A stretch of 64,000 nucleotides of DNA from Streptococcus oralis (GTDB lineage: Bacteria > Bacillota > Bacilli > Lactobacillales > Streptococcaceae). The translations under genes were made by a program, and so were the position numbers. Where the stretch lies: the NCBI RefSeq assembly GCF_001983955.1, contig NZ_CP019562.1:1302001-1366000 (forward strand), in the 5' to 3' direction. Below, piece by piece: positions 46,460-57,933 of the stretch (position 1 is the first letter of the stretch; every line of letters begins with the position of its first letter). The notes under the pieces are model-generated. The model saw only the letters and a list, made by a program, of their open reading frames with translations, was not told the DNA's origin and ran no database searches.

Positions 46460-49400
46460 CTATTTAGTGAATAAATCTCCAGTAAATCCGTCTGATTTCT
46501 GCAAGAGTTGTTTGTAAACTTTCCATTTAAGATTCACTGTATTATCAAATTTATTACCTTGAAGGTCTTTTTCAACTGTAGCATCGAATAGCTCTTGAAG
46601 TTTTTCATATGTTGAAATCTTTTGACCATCAATTTCAATTTCTACAAAACCTTTCTCAGCTTTAGCTCTGACTTCTTTATACCATTCTTTCTTCCACTCT
46701 TCTAATGTATTAAATCTACCTTTAGAAACTTTTTGGATGATAAAGTCATCACCTAGACCTACGTTACCGGCTGCTTTAGATTCTTGTTTATACTTGTTAG
46801 ATGCATACCCTAAGAATCCATCAAGGTAACCGTAGTAGCCCCACATACGGAATGTATTGTGTTTGAATGAGATTGAGCCAGCCGTACTCTTACTTGTGTT
46901 ACCACCGTAAATACCAGTCATCATATTCACAACAGTATAAGCAGAATCGAATCCTTCAGTACGGTAATGACCATTACCTGGTAGCCCGTGTTTAGTAGCG
47001 AAGTTGTTATCTACAAGTTGATCAATAGCTGTCAGTTTCATACTCTTCTCATCATCATTTAAATCACGAACTAAATCCCATTGGTGTGGTGCACCTTCTA
47101 ACTTATTATAGCTCGCTTTTTCGCGATATTTCTTATCGATTTTCTTGAACCACTTATCGTTAGTTCCAGTATTTTTCTTGATGACAGATTCTGCTTCTAA
47201 GTAATCAAGCATCATCATTGATTCGTTATAGTTCTTCATGTAGTGATCAATCTTCTCACGACTACTTAACATATTAGGATCATAGTTATAAATTTGTGTA
47301 CCATCATTTTTACGTTCGTACGCCATATTTAATCCAAGTGAACCATATTCACCATTATAGTTTGTAAGAGATGGCGATTGTAGCATACCTTGAGCAAATG
47401 ATTCAATATCTGTCCCTTCACGGTGACGCCATGTTCCTAAGTAGGCCATACGGTCATTGATATGAGTTGTTTCGTGAGTGAATGCAGATGTACCATAATC
47501 ACTAATCATACTAGAGATGATGTAGTATACAGCCTCTGAATTTTGTGGGTTAGAAAAGATATAAGCATACGCACCCATACCGTTATATCCGTGCCATTTA
47601 CCTGTAGGTCCATAGAACTCACGAACTGGAGCATAGTCACCATTCTTATTATGACCCATTCGGTCAGACCATCCATTACCTGGAACATCTTGGTTATCCC
47701 AAATTGCTGATGGAACCATATTTTCAGATTTCAACAATTGATTACGTACATTATCAGCAGCAAGTCTTGACCAGAAGTCTAAGTAATTAATTTGCTCTTG
47801 TGCACGTAAATCGATTTCTTTCTTAAACGCTTCACGTTCAGATTCTGTATTCTTACCATATTTCTCAAATGCACTAAACGCTAGCGTATTGTACGTTGAA
47901 ATTAAGAACATGTGAGCCTTCTTCGTATTAAGAAGTGGTAAAATGTATCGACCATGTTCACCGTTATTTAAGTTTTCATATAAGTGATATTTCTTATTAG
48001 CAAAATCAGGGTTAGATGATTGTTTCTCAACTACATAGTTAGTATGAGAAATAGATTTCTTATACCATACATTCATATCAGTATCTTCTGTAAAGAGTTT
48101 CATGTTATATGTTAAGAAGTCATTTAAATTACCTTTACCTGTTGCTCCCGCAATCACATCACGATAAGCATCTTGAGTTCGGTCTCCTTTCAAGAAATGT
48201 TCACGTGAACCAATTTGAATCAATCTATCAATAACGCTAACGTTCTTACCATAAAAATCAGGCTTGAACATCATAAGATCTTTAATGCTCATATCATTGT
48301 ATTTAAATCCATAATAACGATTTAAATAAGTAAGAGCCATCATAATTTTAGCTTTGTTGTCTTCTACTTTTTTAAGAAGAGCTTTCATGGCAGCTTCATC
48401 ACTATTCAATTGATGGTCTTCGTTTTCGGCTAAAGCTTTGACTAATTTATCCAAATTAGCTTTCGTTTCTTCAAAGCTTTCTTCAAGGAATAGATTTTTA
48501 ATATAACCATCTTTACGACCATCAGTATTTTCTTCGGCTTTACCACGTTTGTCCATTAACGCACGTACTTCAGGTGAAATCAATTCAACACCTGCTAATT
48601 TTGCTTTAATATCGTTGATTAATTGTGTTCTATCTTTAACAACCATATTCGGTGTATAAACGACGTCACCAAGACCTTCGATACTATATTCACGAACTTG
48701 TTGGACTTGAGAATCAGCTTTACGTGTGACAACTTTTTCTTCCTTAGTACCATCAGCATAATGAATCATAATATGATCAACATCTGACAAGTCAGTTACA
48801 AACTGTCCATTTTTCAAACCTGTAACAGAAAGAACTTCTTTCGTAACCAAGTTTGAACTGGCTTCCAATTTATTGGCCTGATTGACAATCCACTCTTTAT
48901 TGTAGAACGGTTGTAATTTTTCGATATTGCGATAAGCAAGTTCACGGTCAATTCTGTAATCTTGAGTATCTTTATAGGTCTCATCTAATGATTTTGTATT
49001 GTTGAGAGTGTCCTCAATTAGAGGTTTAATTTCAAACTTATCAGCAGTGATTCCCATTGCATCAATCTTGGTATTAGCTTCTTCGAGACTAATTTCTCTA
49101 ATTCTATGTGAACGAGAATATTTGAACGAATGTTTACCTGCACTAACATCTTTTACAACAAAGTTTCTTTCAAGAGCATTATTCGTGAAGTATCCCCCAT
49201 CGTAATCAATATCACCGGAACCATAGAATTCTTCACCGTTCTCAACTTTCATCATTGAAACATTATTTTCAAGTTTGCCCCATACCCAGTTCTTACTGAT
49301 GAAACCTCCAACATCTACAGGTGATTTAACTTTAATTGTTCCTTTAGCGACTGAATTTCGTACAGTCCCATATTTACCGATGCCATTAGGGTCCGAACTA

Positions 49401-52195
49401 TTGTCAACAGTAGACGCAAGACCAGCAGCCCGGGCCTTAGTTGCTGTAATATCAGCTTCTACATATGTTTTATTCGCATGGCCTTTCCAAATCTCACCCA
49501 CAATACCAGCAAGATTCCATCCTTTATCCCCAACACCATCAATTTTACCAATGAAAGCAACATTATTAACTTTAGCGCCCTCACCATCTAATTTATTAAC
49601 CACACCAGCAATATCATTTTTCGCAATAATATGGCCTGTAACTTTGACATTTTCGATTACAGCATTTTTAACAATTCTTGCAACAGGTGCAATATTTTCT
49701 GCCCAAGGCATATTAATATTCACATTGCCAAGATTGATATTCTTCACAGAAGCATTCTCAATGCGCTCAAACAATGGTCGAGCGATATTATGAATGGTAT
49801 ACTGTTTTCCATCAACACTTGTTAAATGACCATTAAATACACCTGGTACATATTGTTTATTTGGAGTTGGAACATTTGCTGCGTTCAAATCTGCACCAAG
49901 CTTAAACGTCCCCTTACGATTAGCTTGCATTGCTTTTACCAATTCATTGAAATCGTAGTAGACATTCTCTTCGTGAGATTTTGGCTTGGCAAAATAATGG
50001 ACGTATTCCTCACTGAGCTGGTTACCATCCGTATGCTGAACGAGGTCAGGAGCTTTAGCAGTGACCTTGTATAGTGCTTTTCCATCGACAGTAACTTCTT
50101 CGATTTTATCCACAGCAAGACGGGTCACCTTATTATCATGCGTAGCGATTTTTAGATAGTATGGTTTTACATTAGTTGGAACAGAAGTTAAGAAGCTACT
50201 ATCCGTTTCAACACCAGCATCATCCACACTCATCAAGCTTGTTTCTTTGATGTTTTTGACTTCAACTTTTTTGAGGTCAATTCTTAGTGGTTCTTCCCTT
50301 AGAACTTCTTCTTCATCACCTTCACCACGGTCATAAACCATTTTGGTTTCGAGTTTATAATCCTTATAGTACTGCAAATCTGTCAGGCTAGCTGTTAAGT
50401 TGTCTGGTGAAATAGTCAAAGTTTTGACAATCTCATCACCTTTTTTCAGAGTTAAGGTGATAGATTTAATGGCTGCCTTACTTGGGTTTTCCAAATTGTA
50501 ACGAATTTGAGATGTTCGTTTTAAATCTTTAACATCGATAAGCGACAAACTTAAAATTGGTTTTTCAAAGTTTTTAGTTCCTAATTTAACGATACGATCT
50601 TGATCTAACTCCAAAACCTGTTCGACAACTTTCGGTGCTTCTTCAGTCTTCAGTCCTTTAATTGTCTTATAAGTCTTTATAACCTTTTTCTGTCCGTCTT
50701 TTCCTTCTTTGACAGTAACTCTTTCACCTTTTTTCAGTTGATCATCTTCTTCAACCTTTTCCTTAAACGGAATCTTTTCAAGACTTTCTTCTACCAGAGT
50801 TCCTTCAATTGGTTTTGTACCACGGCTTATTTTTTTAATGACTGGTTCTTTGATGACAATGGTTGTTGTATTTAAAACTTGATCAGTCTCAATACCGTCG
50901 AGAGTCTTATAAGTCGTTTTGGTAATTTGACTACCCTTTTCTCCATCTTGGATGACAGTTTCTTCATCCGTATATTTGGTTGGATCTTCGATAATTTCTG
51001 TCTTATAGTCAATCTCCGTAGTAGTTTCTTTCGTAACCGCGCCCTCAGTTGCTTTATATTCAGGTAACTTTTCTTGAACTACCGACTCACCTTCTTTACC
51101 TGGCTCCTGAGTACCTTTAGCTTCAATCTTGCCTGTATATTCCGCCTGTGGTTCTTGAACTAAGGATTCTCCCTCTTTACCTGGCTCCTGAGTACCTTTA
51201 GCTTCAATCTTGCCTGTATATTCCGCCTGTGGTTCTTGAACTAAGGATTCTCCCTCTTTGCCTGGCTCCTGAGTGCCTTTAGCTTCAATCTTGCCTGTAT
51301 ATTCTGACTGTGGCTCTTGAACTAAGGACTCTCCCTCTTTGCCTGGCTCCTGAGTACCTTTAGCTTCAATCTTGCCTGTATATTCTGACTGTGGCTCTTG
51401 AACTAAGGACTCTCCCTCTTTGCCTGGTTCCTGAGTGCCTTTAGCTTCAATCTTGCCTGTATATTCTGACTGTGGCTCTTGAACTAAGGACTCTCCCTCT
51501 TTGCCTGGTTCCTGAGTGCCTTTAGCTTCAATCTTGCCTGTATATTCCGTCTGTGGTTCTTCAACTACCGACTCACCTTTTTTACTGCTTGTATTGGTAC
51601 TAGATTTTGATTCTTTAAAGTAACCAACATACTCATATCCTTCAATATGAATAACACCTTTAGCCAAACCTTCATGGGTAGATGCAGAAATAGTTTGGTT
51701 ATACGAAAGTAACTCTTTATTTTCAAATGCAAAGGCAGTAAAAGGTACAAAATTGCTGACGCCGATAGAGCTAATTAACAGAATACCAAGTACTTTACTA
51801 CGGTGTTTCTTGGAAACTAATAAAACCGCTAGTGAGGCTGTTGCCAACCCAAGACCTGCCAAAGCAAGCTCCTTACTTCCTGTGTATGGAAGTTGTTGAC
51901 TGTTAGTCTCCTTCTTGCGATAAACTACATAAATAATATCTTCATCTTGAAATTCTGTAGGAACCTCATGGTGAATCAGGGCTTTTTCAGACTCGGTCAA
52001 TTCCTGCTCCGCCAAATAACGGTAATGAACACTATGAGCACCGCCAACTTCATTGGCATGCACCTTATCTACTGAAAGGGTACTGGCACCAAAAAGGAAG
52101 GCCCCGATAGCTACAGGACCTACCCCAACAGTGAGCTTACGAATCGAATATTTGGTAATTTTTTCTAGTTGTTGTTTTGTCTTTTTCATTCTCAT
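46460..52195 (-). CDS. zmpB: Zinc metalloprotease ZmpB (M26 family)
   Basis: This 1911-residue surface protease has a YSIRK-type signal peptide (about 1-48) and then LPYTG at residues 102-106. That is the N-terminal sorting motif peculiar to streptococcal IgA1/Zmp proteases, followed by membrane segments. Six tandem 27-residue repeats ([19 protein letters not shown]) come next, then G5 domains. A GLUG-like M26 N-terminal region and a C-terminal catalytic domain follow. The zinc motif HETTH is at residues 1574-1578, with E1598 twenty residues on as the probable third ligand. Substrates of ZmpB are host glycoproteins and immune factors. Its position next to the ZmpRS-type two-component pair and pabB supports the ZmpB rather than IgA1-protease identity. 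The start overlaps the upstream gene (ATGA); ATG two codons later is equally possible. Confidence 0.93.
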   Translation of the reverse strand: MRMKKTKQQLEKITKYSIRKLTVGVGPVAIGAFLFGASTLSVDKVHANEVGGAHSVHYRYLAEQELTESEKALIHHEVPTEFQDEDIIYVVYRKKETNSQQLPYTGSKELALAGLGLATASLAVLLVSKKHRSKVLGILLISSIGVSNFVPFTAFAFENKELLSYNQTISASTHEGLAKGVIHIEGYEYVGYFKESKSSTNTSSKKGESVVEEPQTEYTGKIEAKGTQEPGKEGESLVQEPQSEYTGKIEAKGTQEPGKEGESLVQEPQSEYTGKIEAKGTQEPGKEGESLVQEPQSEYTGKIEAKGTQEPGKEGESLVQEPQAEYTGKIEAKGTQEPGKEGESLVQEPQAEYTGKIEAKGTQEPGKEGESVVQEKLPEYKATEGAVTKETTTEIDYKTEIIEDPTKYTDEETVIQDGEKGSQITKTTYKTLDGIETDQVLNTTTIVIKEPVIKKISRGTKPIEGTLVEESLEKIPFKEKVEEDDQLKKGERVTVKEGKDGQKKVIKTYKTIKGLKTEEAPKVVEQVLELDQDRIVKLGTKNFEKPILSLSLIDVKDLKRTSQIRYNLENPSKAAIKSITLTLKKGDEIVKTLTISPDNLTASLTDLQYYKDYKLETKMVYDRGEGDEEEVLREEPLRIDLKKVEVKNIKETSLMSVDDAGVETDSSFLTSVPTNVKPYYLKIATHDNKVTRLAVDKIEEVTVDGKALYKVTAKAPDLVQHTDGNQLSEEYVHYFAKPKSHEENVYYDFNELVKAMQANRKGTFKLGADLNAANVPTPNKQYVPGVFNGHLTSVDGKQYTIHNIARPLFERIENASVKNINLGNVNINMPWAENIAPVARIVKNAVIENVKVTGHIIAKNDIAGVVNKLDGEGAKVNNVAFIGKIDGVGDKGWNLAGIVGEIWKGHANKTYVEADITATKARAAGLASTVDNSSDPNGIGKYGTVRNSVAKGTIKVKSPVDVGGFISKNWVWGKLENNVSMMKVENGEEFYGSGDIDYDGGYFTNNALERNFVVKDVSAGKHSFKYSRSHRIREISLEEANTKIDAMGITADKFEIKPLIEDTLNNTKSLDETYKDTQDYRIDRELAYRNIEKLQPFYNKEWIVNQANKLEASSNLVTKEVLSVTGLKNGQFVTDLSDVDHIMIHYADGTKEEKVVTRKADSQVQQVREYSIEGLGDVVYTPNMVVKDRTQLINDIKAKLAGVELISPEVRALMDKRGKAEENTDGRKDGYIKNLFLEESFEETKANLDKLVKALAENEDHQLNSDEAAMKALLKKVEDNKAKIMMALTYLNRYYGFKYNDMSIKDLMMFKPDFYGKNVSVIDRLIQIGSREHFLKGDRTQDAYRDVIAGATGKGNLNDFLTYNMKLFTEDTDMNVWYKKSISHTNYVVEKQSSNPDFANKKYHLYENLNNGEHGRYILPLLNTKKAHMFLISTYNTLAFSAFEKYGKNTESEREAFKKEIDLRAQEQINYLDFWSRLAADNVRNQLLKSENMVPSAIWDNQDVPGNGWSDRMGHNKNGDYAPVREFYGPTGKWHGYNGMGAYAYIFSNPQNSEAVYYIISSMISDYGTSAFTHETTHINDRMAYLGTWRHREGTDIESFAQGMLQSPSLTNYNGEYGSLGLNMAYERKNDGTQIYNYDPNMLSSREKIDHYMKNYNESMMMLDYLEAESVIKKNTGTNDKWFKKIDKKYREKASYNKLEGAPHQWDLVRDLNDDEKSMKLTAIDQLVDNNFATKHGLPGNGHYRTEGFDSAYTVVNMMTGIYGGNTSKSTAGSISFKHNTFRMWGYYGYLDGFLGYASNKYKQESKAAGNVGLGDDFIIQKVSKGRFNTLEEWKKEWYKEVRAKAEKGFVEIEIDGQKISTYEKLQELFDATVEKDLQGNKFDNTVNLKWKVYKQLLQKSDGFTGDLFTK
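51083..51568 (-). repeat. Six 81-bp repeats in zmpB
   Basis: A unit encoding 27 residues (core [19 protein letters not shown]) recurs at exactly 81-bp steps six times, with two variants (PQS/PQA). It forms a spacer between the N-terminal wall anchor and the G5/protease part and is a likely site of length variation. Confidence 0.92.
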
Positions 52196-52755
52196 GACTT
52201 TCTGATAGAATCTTGTGGATACTGCGCACGCGCACCTCCAATTAATTTTGGACGACTAGCTAGAGCCGTTACATGGGCATGCCCAATTTCTCTCAAAAGA
52301 GGGCGAATTGGAACCTGAACATGCTTGACATGCATGCCAATCGCAGTATCTCCGATATCCAATCCAGCATGGGCCTTGATAAATTCAACCTCAACTGGAT
52401 CCCGCATAAACTTGAAGGCTGCCAACTGACCCGAACCTCCTGCATGAAGTGTAGGAAGGACACTGACGATTTCAAGACCAAACTGTTCTGCCACCTGACG
52501 TTCAACAACGAGGGCTCGATTGACATGTTCACAACCTTGAACAGCTAGATGAATTCCTTTTTCCTCTAGGATATCTAGAATGGTCTTCACAATGACTTCC
52601 CCAATTTCTTGACTGGATTCCTTACCAATCTGACCACCTATCACCTCACTAGAAGAAAGGCCCAAAACAAAGATAGTTCCTTGCTTCAAATTAGCCTTTT
52701 CTAATACATCTTCTACAATCTGGCTTGTTGCTCTTTGAATGTCTTTTTCCTTCAT
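52192..52755 (-). CDS. UPF0340 / TIGR01440 family protein (YwlG-like)
   Basis: This 187-residue protein has [30 protein letters not shown] and the C-terminal [16 protein letters not shown], all signatures of the UPF0340 family. The function is unknown. The ATG at 52755 ([11 protein letters not shown]) has an AGAGGT ribosome site and is chosen over an ATG seven codons upstream. Its stop overlaps the zmpB start by 4 bp, so zmpB may be translationally coupled to it. Confidence 0.88.
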   Translation of the reverse strand: MKEKDIQRATSQIVEDVLEKANLKQGTIFVLGLSSSEVIGGQIGKESSQEIGEVIVKTILDILEEKGIHLAVQGCEHVNRALVVERQVAEQFGLEIVSVLPTLHAGGSGQLAAFKFMRDPVEVEFIKAHAGLDIGDTAIGMHVKHVQVPIRPLLREIGHAHVTALASRPKLIGGARAQYPQDSIRKS

Positions 52756-52843
52756 ACTTGATACCTCTTTTGTCACTATCTATCATATCTTTTTTTACTG
52801 ATTTTATCAAGGCCAACTAATCATTCTGAATTTTAAAAGCAAA

Positions 52844-52867
52844 ACTCCCAGAATAGACTGGGAGTTA
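52844..52867 (-). terminator. Terminator of the two-component operon
   Basis: A 9-bp perfect stem (AACTCCCAG / CTGGGAGTT) with a 6-nt loop overlaps the end of the histidine kinase gene and is followed on the minus strand by TTTTG. Confidence 0.75.
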
Positions 52868-54556
52868 GCTAATTACTATTTTATTAATGTATATTTCAAC
52901 TATCGTCCCTTTTGAAGGTACAGAATTGATCTTCATCTGGTAATTGTCTCCAAAATGAAGTTTGAGTCGTTGGTCGACATTTTGAAGGCCAACTCCCCCA
53001 CGTTTGAGTTGACTTTGACTACTATCGCCAGCAGCTTGGAAACCAACACCATCATCCTCAATGCGGATGACAAGCCCTGTATCCTGTTTCTGAACAGAGA
53101 CTTTAATATTGCCCCGACCTTCCTTCTCCTTAATACCATGGTAAAGAGCATTTTCTACAAGAGGTTGCAACACCAACTTGGGTAAGACTAGGCTATCAAA
53201 GTCAGGTTCTTCAGCAATCTCATACTCCAGCTTATCACCATAGCGTTGTTTCTGGATAAAGAGGTACTGGCGGACATGATTGATTTCATCAGAAAGAGAA
53301 ATCAAATCCTTTCCTTGATTGAGCGCCAAGCGGAAATAGGTTGCCAAGGACTTGGTCACCTGAACCACTCGCTGACTATCCTGAAACTCAGCCATCCAGA
53401 TGATGGTGTCCAAGGTGTTATAGAGGAAATGGGGGTTAATCTGGCTCGACAATGCTTGAAGTTCATACTGCCGGGTCGCTTCTTCCTGCCTGCGCACATC
53501 TGCCATCAACTGGTCAATCTGATCCAACATGGCATTAAACTGACGAGTCACTTCTCTCAGTTCATAGGCGCCAGCTTCTTTGGCACGAAGATTTTGTGTA
53601 CCAGAAGCAATTTCCAGCATGGTTTCTCTCAGATCCTTCAAAGGGGCGATCCAGCGTTTGAGACTGAACCACACCAAGCAGAGACAGGCAAGAAGAGATA
53701 AGGCACTAGCAGCAAGCAAGGTCCACATGAGTTGACTCCGAACCTGGTCTAACTTCTCCAGCGAAGACACGCCTATAACCGTCCAATCAGTCCCTGCAAT
53801 CTGTTCCTGACTGACGTAGGATTTGTGGTCAGGAGTATAGCCCTGCCCCTTCTCAATGTAGGGTTTCATGGCCTCCATTTCACTCGCTGAGCTATAGACA
53901 GTACGTTTAGGATGGTAGACAAATTCATGGTTTTCATTGATGATAAAGGCAAAGCCCTGCTGGCCCAACTGGAGTTGGTTGAGATAGGCTTCCAGAGTTT
54001 CGTAGGAAATATCCAAACGAAGTACGCCAAGATTGGATCCCTTTGTATCGACAAGTTCCTGAGTGACAGAAATGACCCACTGACTATCTGATTTACGAGC
54101 TGGGGTCAAAACTGGCTTAGCTCCCTGATGGATAGCCTTTTGGTACCAATCCTCAGCCATCATATCTGATGAAGTTTTCATCTGCACACTATCATCTGTA
54201 GAAATAACCTGACCAGATTTGGTTACCAGTACCACCGTTTTCAAGTCCTGGTCTGCCTTTAAGATGGTCAAAAACAGATCTCGGATTCCCTTGGCTTGGT
54301 CTTGGTTAGGATTCTCAGCATAGGCCAACACATCCTTCTGCTGGGTCAAACTGGTAGAGGTGGTTTCTAATTTTTTGATATAAGACTGAATAAAGTGGCT
54401 AGTTTGGCTAATGGTCGTTTGACTATTGCCCTCAATAGTGGCCTCAATAGCTGATGAACTCGATTGATAGTAGAAAGTCCCAACCACAGCTAGGAGAATG
54501 AGAAAGACCAGAAAGATGGAAATAACCATTCTGACTAAGAGAGAAGAACGCTTCAT
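52865..54556 (-). CDS. zmpS: Sensor histidine kinase, YesM/LytS type (ZmpS-like)
   Basis: This 563-residue protein has a transmembrane helix at about 8-30, an extracellular Cache-like sensor (about 35-275), a second helix (about 278-300) and a HAMP linker. A His_kinase (PF06580) region has SSQINPHFLYN with H376 as the phosphorylated residue, and the HATPase_c N-box is QPLVENALYHGIK. It partners the AraC-type regulator, whose gene it overlaps by 4 bp. The location beside zmpB matches the pneumococcal TCS09 (ZmpRS) locus as I recall it. The signal sensed is unknown. Confidence 0.92.
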   Translation of the reverse strand: MKRSSLLVRMVISIFLVFLILLAVVGTFYYQSSSSAIEATIEGNSQTTISQTSHFIQSYIKKLETTSTSLTQQKDVLAYAENPNQDQAKGIRDLFLTILKADQDLKTVVLVTKSGQVISTDDSVQMKTSSDMMAEDWYQKAIHQGAKPVLTPARKSDSQWVISVTQELVDTKGSNLGVLRLDISYETLEAYLNQLQLGQQGFAFIINENHEFVYHPKRTVYSSASEMEAMKPYIEKGQGYTPDHKSYVSQEQIAGTDWTVIGVSSLEKLDQVRSQLMWTLLAASALSLLACLCLVWFSLKRWIAPLKDLRETMLEIASGTQNLRAKEAGAYELREVTRQFNAMLDQIDQLMADVRRQEEATRQYELQALSSQINPHFLYNTLDTIIWMAEFQDSQRVVQVTKSLATYFRLALNQGKDLISLSDEINHVRQYLFIQKQRYGDKLEYEIAEEPDFDSLVLPKLVLQPLVENALYHGIKEKEGRGNIKVSVQKQDTGLVIRIEDDGVGFQAAGDSSQSQLKRGGVGLQNVDQRLKLHFGDNYQMKINSVPSKGTIVEIYINKIVIS

Positions 54557-55290
54557 CGGCCTTCCCCTTTCTTAAACTGACGAGGTGTCACACCTGCAAT
54601 CTGTTTAAAACGTTGGGTAAAGTAGTTCATATCTTCAAAGCCAACCTTTTCGGCTATCTCATAAATCTTTAAATCCGTGGTCAGAAGTAAGAGCTTGGCT
54701 TGTTTGACACGCTCTCTCACCAGGTAATCCTGAAAAGGTAAGCCCAACTCTTTCTTAATCAAGGAACTCAAATAAGTCGGACTAAAACCTAGGTCACTGG
54801 CCAAAGACTTCAAACTAAACTGACTGTCAGCCAGATGAGACTGGATCTTCTGAGCCAGATTTCCTTCAAACTTATCGGTTAATAAATCTTGTAACTGCTC
54901 TTCTTTTTCTTCCTTGTCTAGTTTTTGCTTGATTTTCCTCAACATTTCCTCAATATCCTGACGAGAAAAGGGCTTGAGCAGGTAGTCATCTACACCGAGT
55001 TTGACGGCAGATAAGGCATAATCAAAATCATCGTATCCTGTCAAAAATACCAGATGCGCCTGAGGATAGGTTTCTCGTACCAGACTGGCCAACTGGATGC
55101 CATTTAGCTGAGGCATATTGATATCGGTTAAAATGATGTCTGGCACCTGCTTTTGAATCAAATCCCAAGCCTGTCTTCCATTTTCAGCCTGACCGGTGAT
55201 TTCCATATCGTAGGCTGCTACATTGACCAGCTTGCTCAAACCTTGTCTTACCAGATACTCATCTTCTACGATTAAGATTGTGTAGGTCAT
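54553..55290 (-). CDS. zmpR: AraC-type response regulator (ZmpR-like)
   Basis: This 245-residue protein has a receiver domain (about 1-120) with acidic pocket VEDE, phospho-acceptor D56 in ILTDINMP and Lys in LLKPFS. The C-terminal AraC pair of helix-turn-helix motifs reads LGFSPTYLSSLIKKELG and VGFEDMNYFTQRFKQ. The start at 55290 has an AAAGGAGCGGAG ribosome site, preferred to an ATG six codons upstream. It is co-transcribed with the kinase from its own TATACT promoter (55320-55325). Confidence 0.93.
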   Translation of the reverse strand: MTYTILIVEDEYLVRQGLSKLVNVAAYDMEITGQAENGRQAWDLIQKQVPDIILTDINMPQLNGIQLASLVRETYPQAHLVFLTGYDDFDYALSAVKLGVDDYLLKPFSRQDIEEMLRKIKQKLDKEEKEEQLQDLLTDKFEGNLAQKIQSHLADSQFSLKSLASDLGFSPTYLSSLIKKELGLPFQDYLVRERVKQAKLLLLTTDLKIYEIAEKVGFEDMNYFTQRFKQIAGVTPRQFKKGEGR

Positions 55291-55319
55291 GCTCCGCTCC
55301 TTTACCACTTACTAGTATC

Positions 55320-55325
55320 AGTATA
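55320..55325 (-). promoter_or_regulatory. Promoter of the two-component operon
   Basis: TGCTATACT on the minus strand (TGn-extended -10) lies 29 nt upstream of the regulator ATG, in the 70-bp gap after msrAB. Confidence 0.5.
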
Positions 55326-55360
55326 GCAAAATTCTCCTCTAACTGCTTAGGAAAGACTTC

Positions 55361-56473
55361 TTAATCAACATAATCTAGTAAATAGGCATAGCCTTTTTCT
55401 GCCATTTGGTCTTTGGGAATAAATCGGATAGAAAGACTATTGATACAGTAGCGCAAGCCACCCTTGTCCTGTGGTCCATCTGTAAAGACATGGCCAAGGT
55501 GAGAATCTCCAACTCGGCTCCGCACTTCCATGCGTGTCATATTGTAGGACTTATCTTCTTTGTAGGTAGCAACATCTGGGCTGATGGGTTGGGTGAAACT
55601 AGGCCAGCCACAACCAGACTCAAACTTGTCTTTTGATGAAAAGAGGGGTTCACCAGTTGCCACATCCACATAGATACCGGATTCAAATTTATCCCAGTAA
55701 CGGTTTGAAAAAGCTCGTTCTGTTTGATTTTTCTGGGTAACTGCATACTCCTCAGTTGACAAGGTCTTCTTCAATTCCTCATCACTTGGTTTAGGATATT
55801 TGCTGGCATCGATGACGGGATAGGCAGCCTGATTAACATTGATATGACAGTAGCCATTTGGATTTTTCTTGAGGTAGTCTTGATGGTAATCCTCCGCCAC
55901 CACAAAATTCTTCAAGTTTTCCTTTTCAACTGCCAGAGGTTGGTCGTATTTCTTAGCCACCTCATCAAAGACTTGGTTGATTACTTCCAAATCCTTATCA
56001 TCTGTGTAATATACGCCGGTACGATACTGAGTCCCCACATCATTTCCTTGTTTATTTTTGCTGGTTGGATTGATAATGCGGAAGTAATGAAGAAGAATTT
56101 CCTTGAGGGAAATTTGCTTAGCATCATAGGTGACATGGACAGTCTCTGCATGTCCTGTTTGGTTAATCAATTCGTATTTGGTTGTTTCCCCTCTACCGTT
56201 CGCATAGCCTGAAACGGCATCGGTTACTCCAGACACGCGTGAGAAGTATTCCTCCACTCCCCAGAAACATCCCCCAGCTAGATAAATTTCGTGCAAGTCT
56301 GCGTCTTTACTCACTTCTGTTTTTTTCACTGTTTTTCCTCCTTGGCTAACGGATGCTTTCTCAATTTGCGAGCTATCTGTCTGCCCTGCATTTCGCATCA
56401 ATAGAAAATAGAAACCGGTTAAGGCTAGGAGAATGACCCCTGCCAAGACAAAAAGTTTAACTTTATCATTCAT
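55361..56473 (-). CDS. msrAB: Membrane-anchored peptide-methionine sulfoxide reductase MsrA-MsrB
   Basis: This 370-residue protein has an N-terminal membrane anchor (about 7-26). An MsrA domain has the catalytic GCFWGVEE motif (C69) and GHAETV. The MsrB domain has [10 protein letters not shown] and the catalytic [11 protein letters not shown] (C343). It reduces both S- and R-methionine sulfoxide in surface proteins. In pneumococcus this type (MsrAB2) receives electrons from the lipoprotein Etrx1, itself reduced by CcdA1, and both genes are immediately upstream here. Confidence 0.94.
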   Translation of the reverse strand: MNDKVKLFVLAGVILLALTGFYFLLMRNAGQTDSSQIEKASVSQGGKTVKKTEVSKDADLHEIYLAGGCFWGVEEYFSRVSGVTDAVSGYANGRGETTKYELINQTGHAETVHVTYDAKQISLKEILLHYFRIINPTSKNKQGNDVGTQYRTGVYYTDDKDLEVINQVFDEVAKKYDQPLAVEKENLKNFVVAEDYHQDYLKKNPNGYCHINVNQAAYPVIDASKYPKPSDEELKKTLSTEEYAVTQKNQTERAFSNRYWDKFESGIYVDVATGEPLFSSKDKFESGCGWPSFTQPISPDVATYKEDKSYNMTRMEVRSRVGDSHLGHVFTDGPQDKGGLRYCINSLSIRFIPKDQMAEKGYAYLLDYVD

Positions 56474-56482
56474 GATCTTTCT

Positions 56483-57046
56483 CTACCCCATTTCTTTCAA
56501 TTCTTTTAAAATCATATCCTTATCCATAAAACCTGGTTGCGTTTTGACCAGCTTGCCTTCCTTGTCTATAAAGGCTTGAGTGGGGTAAGAACGGACACCA
56601 TAACTTTCCAAGAGTTTACCTGATGAATCAATTAAAACTGGAAAATTTTTATAATCCAAGCCCTTGTACCAATTCTTAAAGTCCGCTTCAGATTGCTCCC
56701 CCTTGTGACCAGGAGAGACCACTGTCAAAACTACATAGTCATCACCAGCATCCTTAGCGATTTCATCGGTATCTGGAAGACTGGCTAGACAGATGGAACA
56801 CCAAGAAGCCCAGAATTTAAGATAGACTTTCTTGCCCTTGTAATCAGATAAACGGTAGGTCTTACCATCTACTCCCATCAGTTCAAAATCAGCAACCACC
56901 TGACCTTTAGTCGCAGTTTGTGAACTAACTTGTTCTGTTTTGGATTGCTCCTTCATAGTAGACTCGTCTGACATGTTTTTAGCCGAACAGGCTACCAAGC
57001 AACAAATTGAGCCTACTCCAAGGAGACATGTTTGCCATTTTTTCAT
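56483..57046 (-). CDS. etrx1: Thioredoxin-like lipoprotein Etrx1 (TlpA family)
   Basis: This 187-residue protein has a lipoprotein signal with lipobox LVAC (C20). A thioredoxin-like AhpC/TSA-TlpA domain has the redox motif WCSIC (C83, C86). It would shuttle electrons from CcdA1 to the methionine sulfoxide reductase outside the membrane. The start at 57046 (MKKWQTCLLG) follows an AGAGG site. Because lgt in this window is frameshifted, lipidation of this protein is in question. Confidence 0.92.
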   Translation of the reverse strand: MKKWQTCLLGVGSICCLVACSAKNMSDESTMKEQSKTEQVSSQTATKGQVVADFELMGVDGKTYRLSDYKGKKVYLKFWASWCSICLASLPDTDEIAKDAGDDYVVLTVVSPGHKGEQSEADFKNWYKGLDYKNFPVLIDSSGKLLESYGVRSYPTQAFIDKEGKLVKTQPGFMDKDMILKELKEMG

Positions 57047-57059
57047 TTCTTTTTCCTCT

Positions 57060-57770
57060 CTATTCAAATAATGTAGTCAAAATGGAAGCATTTCCCAAAA
57101 GCACCAAGATTCCCATCACGATAATGAGGAAACCACCCACTTTTTTGAGGATTCCGAGATAAGGATGGAGTTTTCGGAAATGTTTCAAAACATAGCTGGA
57201 GGCAAGAGCTAGAACTAAAAATGGTAGTGCCAAACCCAGCGTGTAAACCAACATGAGACCAGCTCCCTGCCAAGCACCTGAACCACCTGAAGCCGCCAAA
57301 GCCAAAACAGAGCCCAGAACCGGCCCCACACATGGCGTCCAAGCAAAACTAAAGGTTAACCCCAGTAAAAATGCCTGACTATAGCCGTTACCCTTTTGCC
57401 CTTGTCTCTTTAATTGTAGCCTTCTTTCCTTGTAGAGTCCCTGCAAATGTAAGACTTCCATCTGGTGCAAGCCCAAGAGAATGATAATCGCACCCGTCAC
57501 ATACTGAAACCAAGAAGCATACAGCAAATTGCCTAAAAAACCAGCTCCATAACCCAGTAAGATAAAAACAAAGGAAATCCCCGCTATAAAGGCCAGAGTT
57601 CGCAATAAACTAACAAGTGAGATTGAAAATTTTCCACTAGAAGCCTGAGCATCATTCTTATCATCCAATAAGACTCCTGCATAGACTGGCAACAAGGGTA
57701 AAATACAAGGAGAAAAGAAGGAAAGAATTCCAGCAAGAAAAACACTAATAAAAAAGATTACATTGTCCAT
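57060..57770 (-). CDS. ccdA1: Thiol-disulfide transporter CcdA1
   Basis: This 236-residue protein has six predicted membrane helices. The paired redox cysteines of the CcdA/DsbD family are present in SPCILPLLPVY (C22) and TPCVGPVLGS. It passes electrons from cytoplasmic thioredoxin across the membrane to Etrx1. It heads the ccdA1-etrx1-msrAB operon, with 13- and 9-bp gaps. Confidence 0.94.
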   Translation of the reverse strand: MDNVIFFISVFLAGILSFFSPCILPLLPVYAGVLLDDKNDAQASSGKFSISLVSLLRTLAFIAGISFVFILLGYGAGFLGNLLYASWFQYVTGAIIILLGLHQMEVLHLQGLYKERRLQLKRQGQKGNGYSQAFLLGLTFSFAWTPCVGPVLGSVLALAASGGSGAWQGAGLMLVYTLGLALPFLVLALASSYVLKHFRKLHPYLGILKKVGGFLIIVMGILVLLGNASILTTLFE

Positions 57771-57888
57771 TGCCTTCCTCCATTCTTTGATTTGATAGGT
57801 CTATTATATCCCCAAAACTCCAGAAAAAACAGGGACAATGATAGGGAAAAATAGGAATTTAATCAGTTTATTTAGAAATCTGGCACAA

Positions 57889-57914
57889 AAAAAGCCAGAC
57901 AAGGTCTGACTTTG
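57889..57914 (-). terminator. Terminator after GNAT gene
   Basis: A 10-bp stem (AAAGCCAGAC / GTCTGACTTT, one G-U) with a 3-nt loop is followed on the minus strand by a T8 run. Confidence 0.85.
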
Positions 57915-57933
57915 GTAGAAACAGAAAAGAGAA

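Noticed and set aside
49275..49793. 172-codon plus-strand frame inside zmpB
   Set aside because: Antisense shadow over a conserved M26 region without translation signals.
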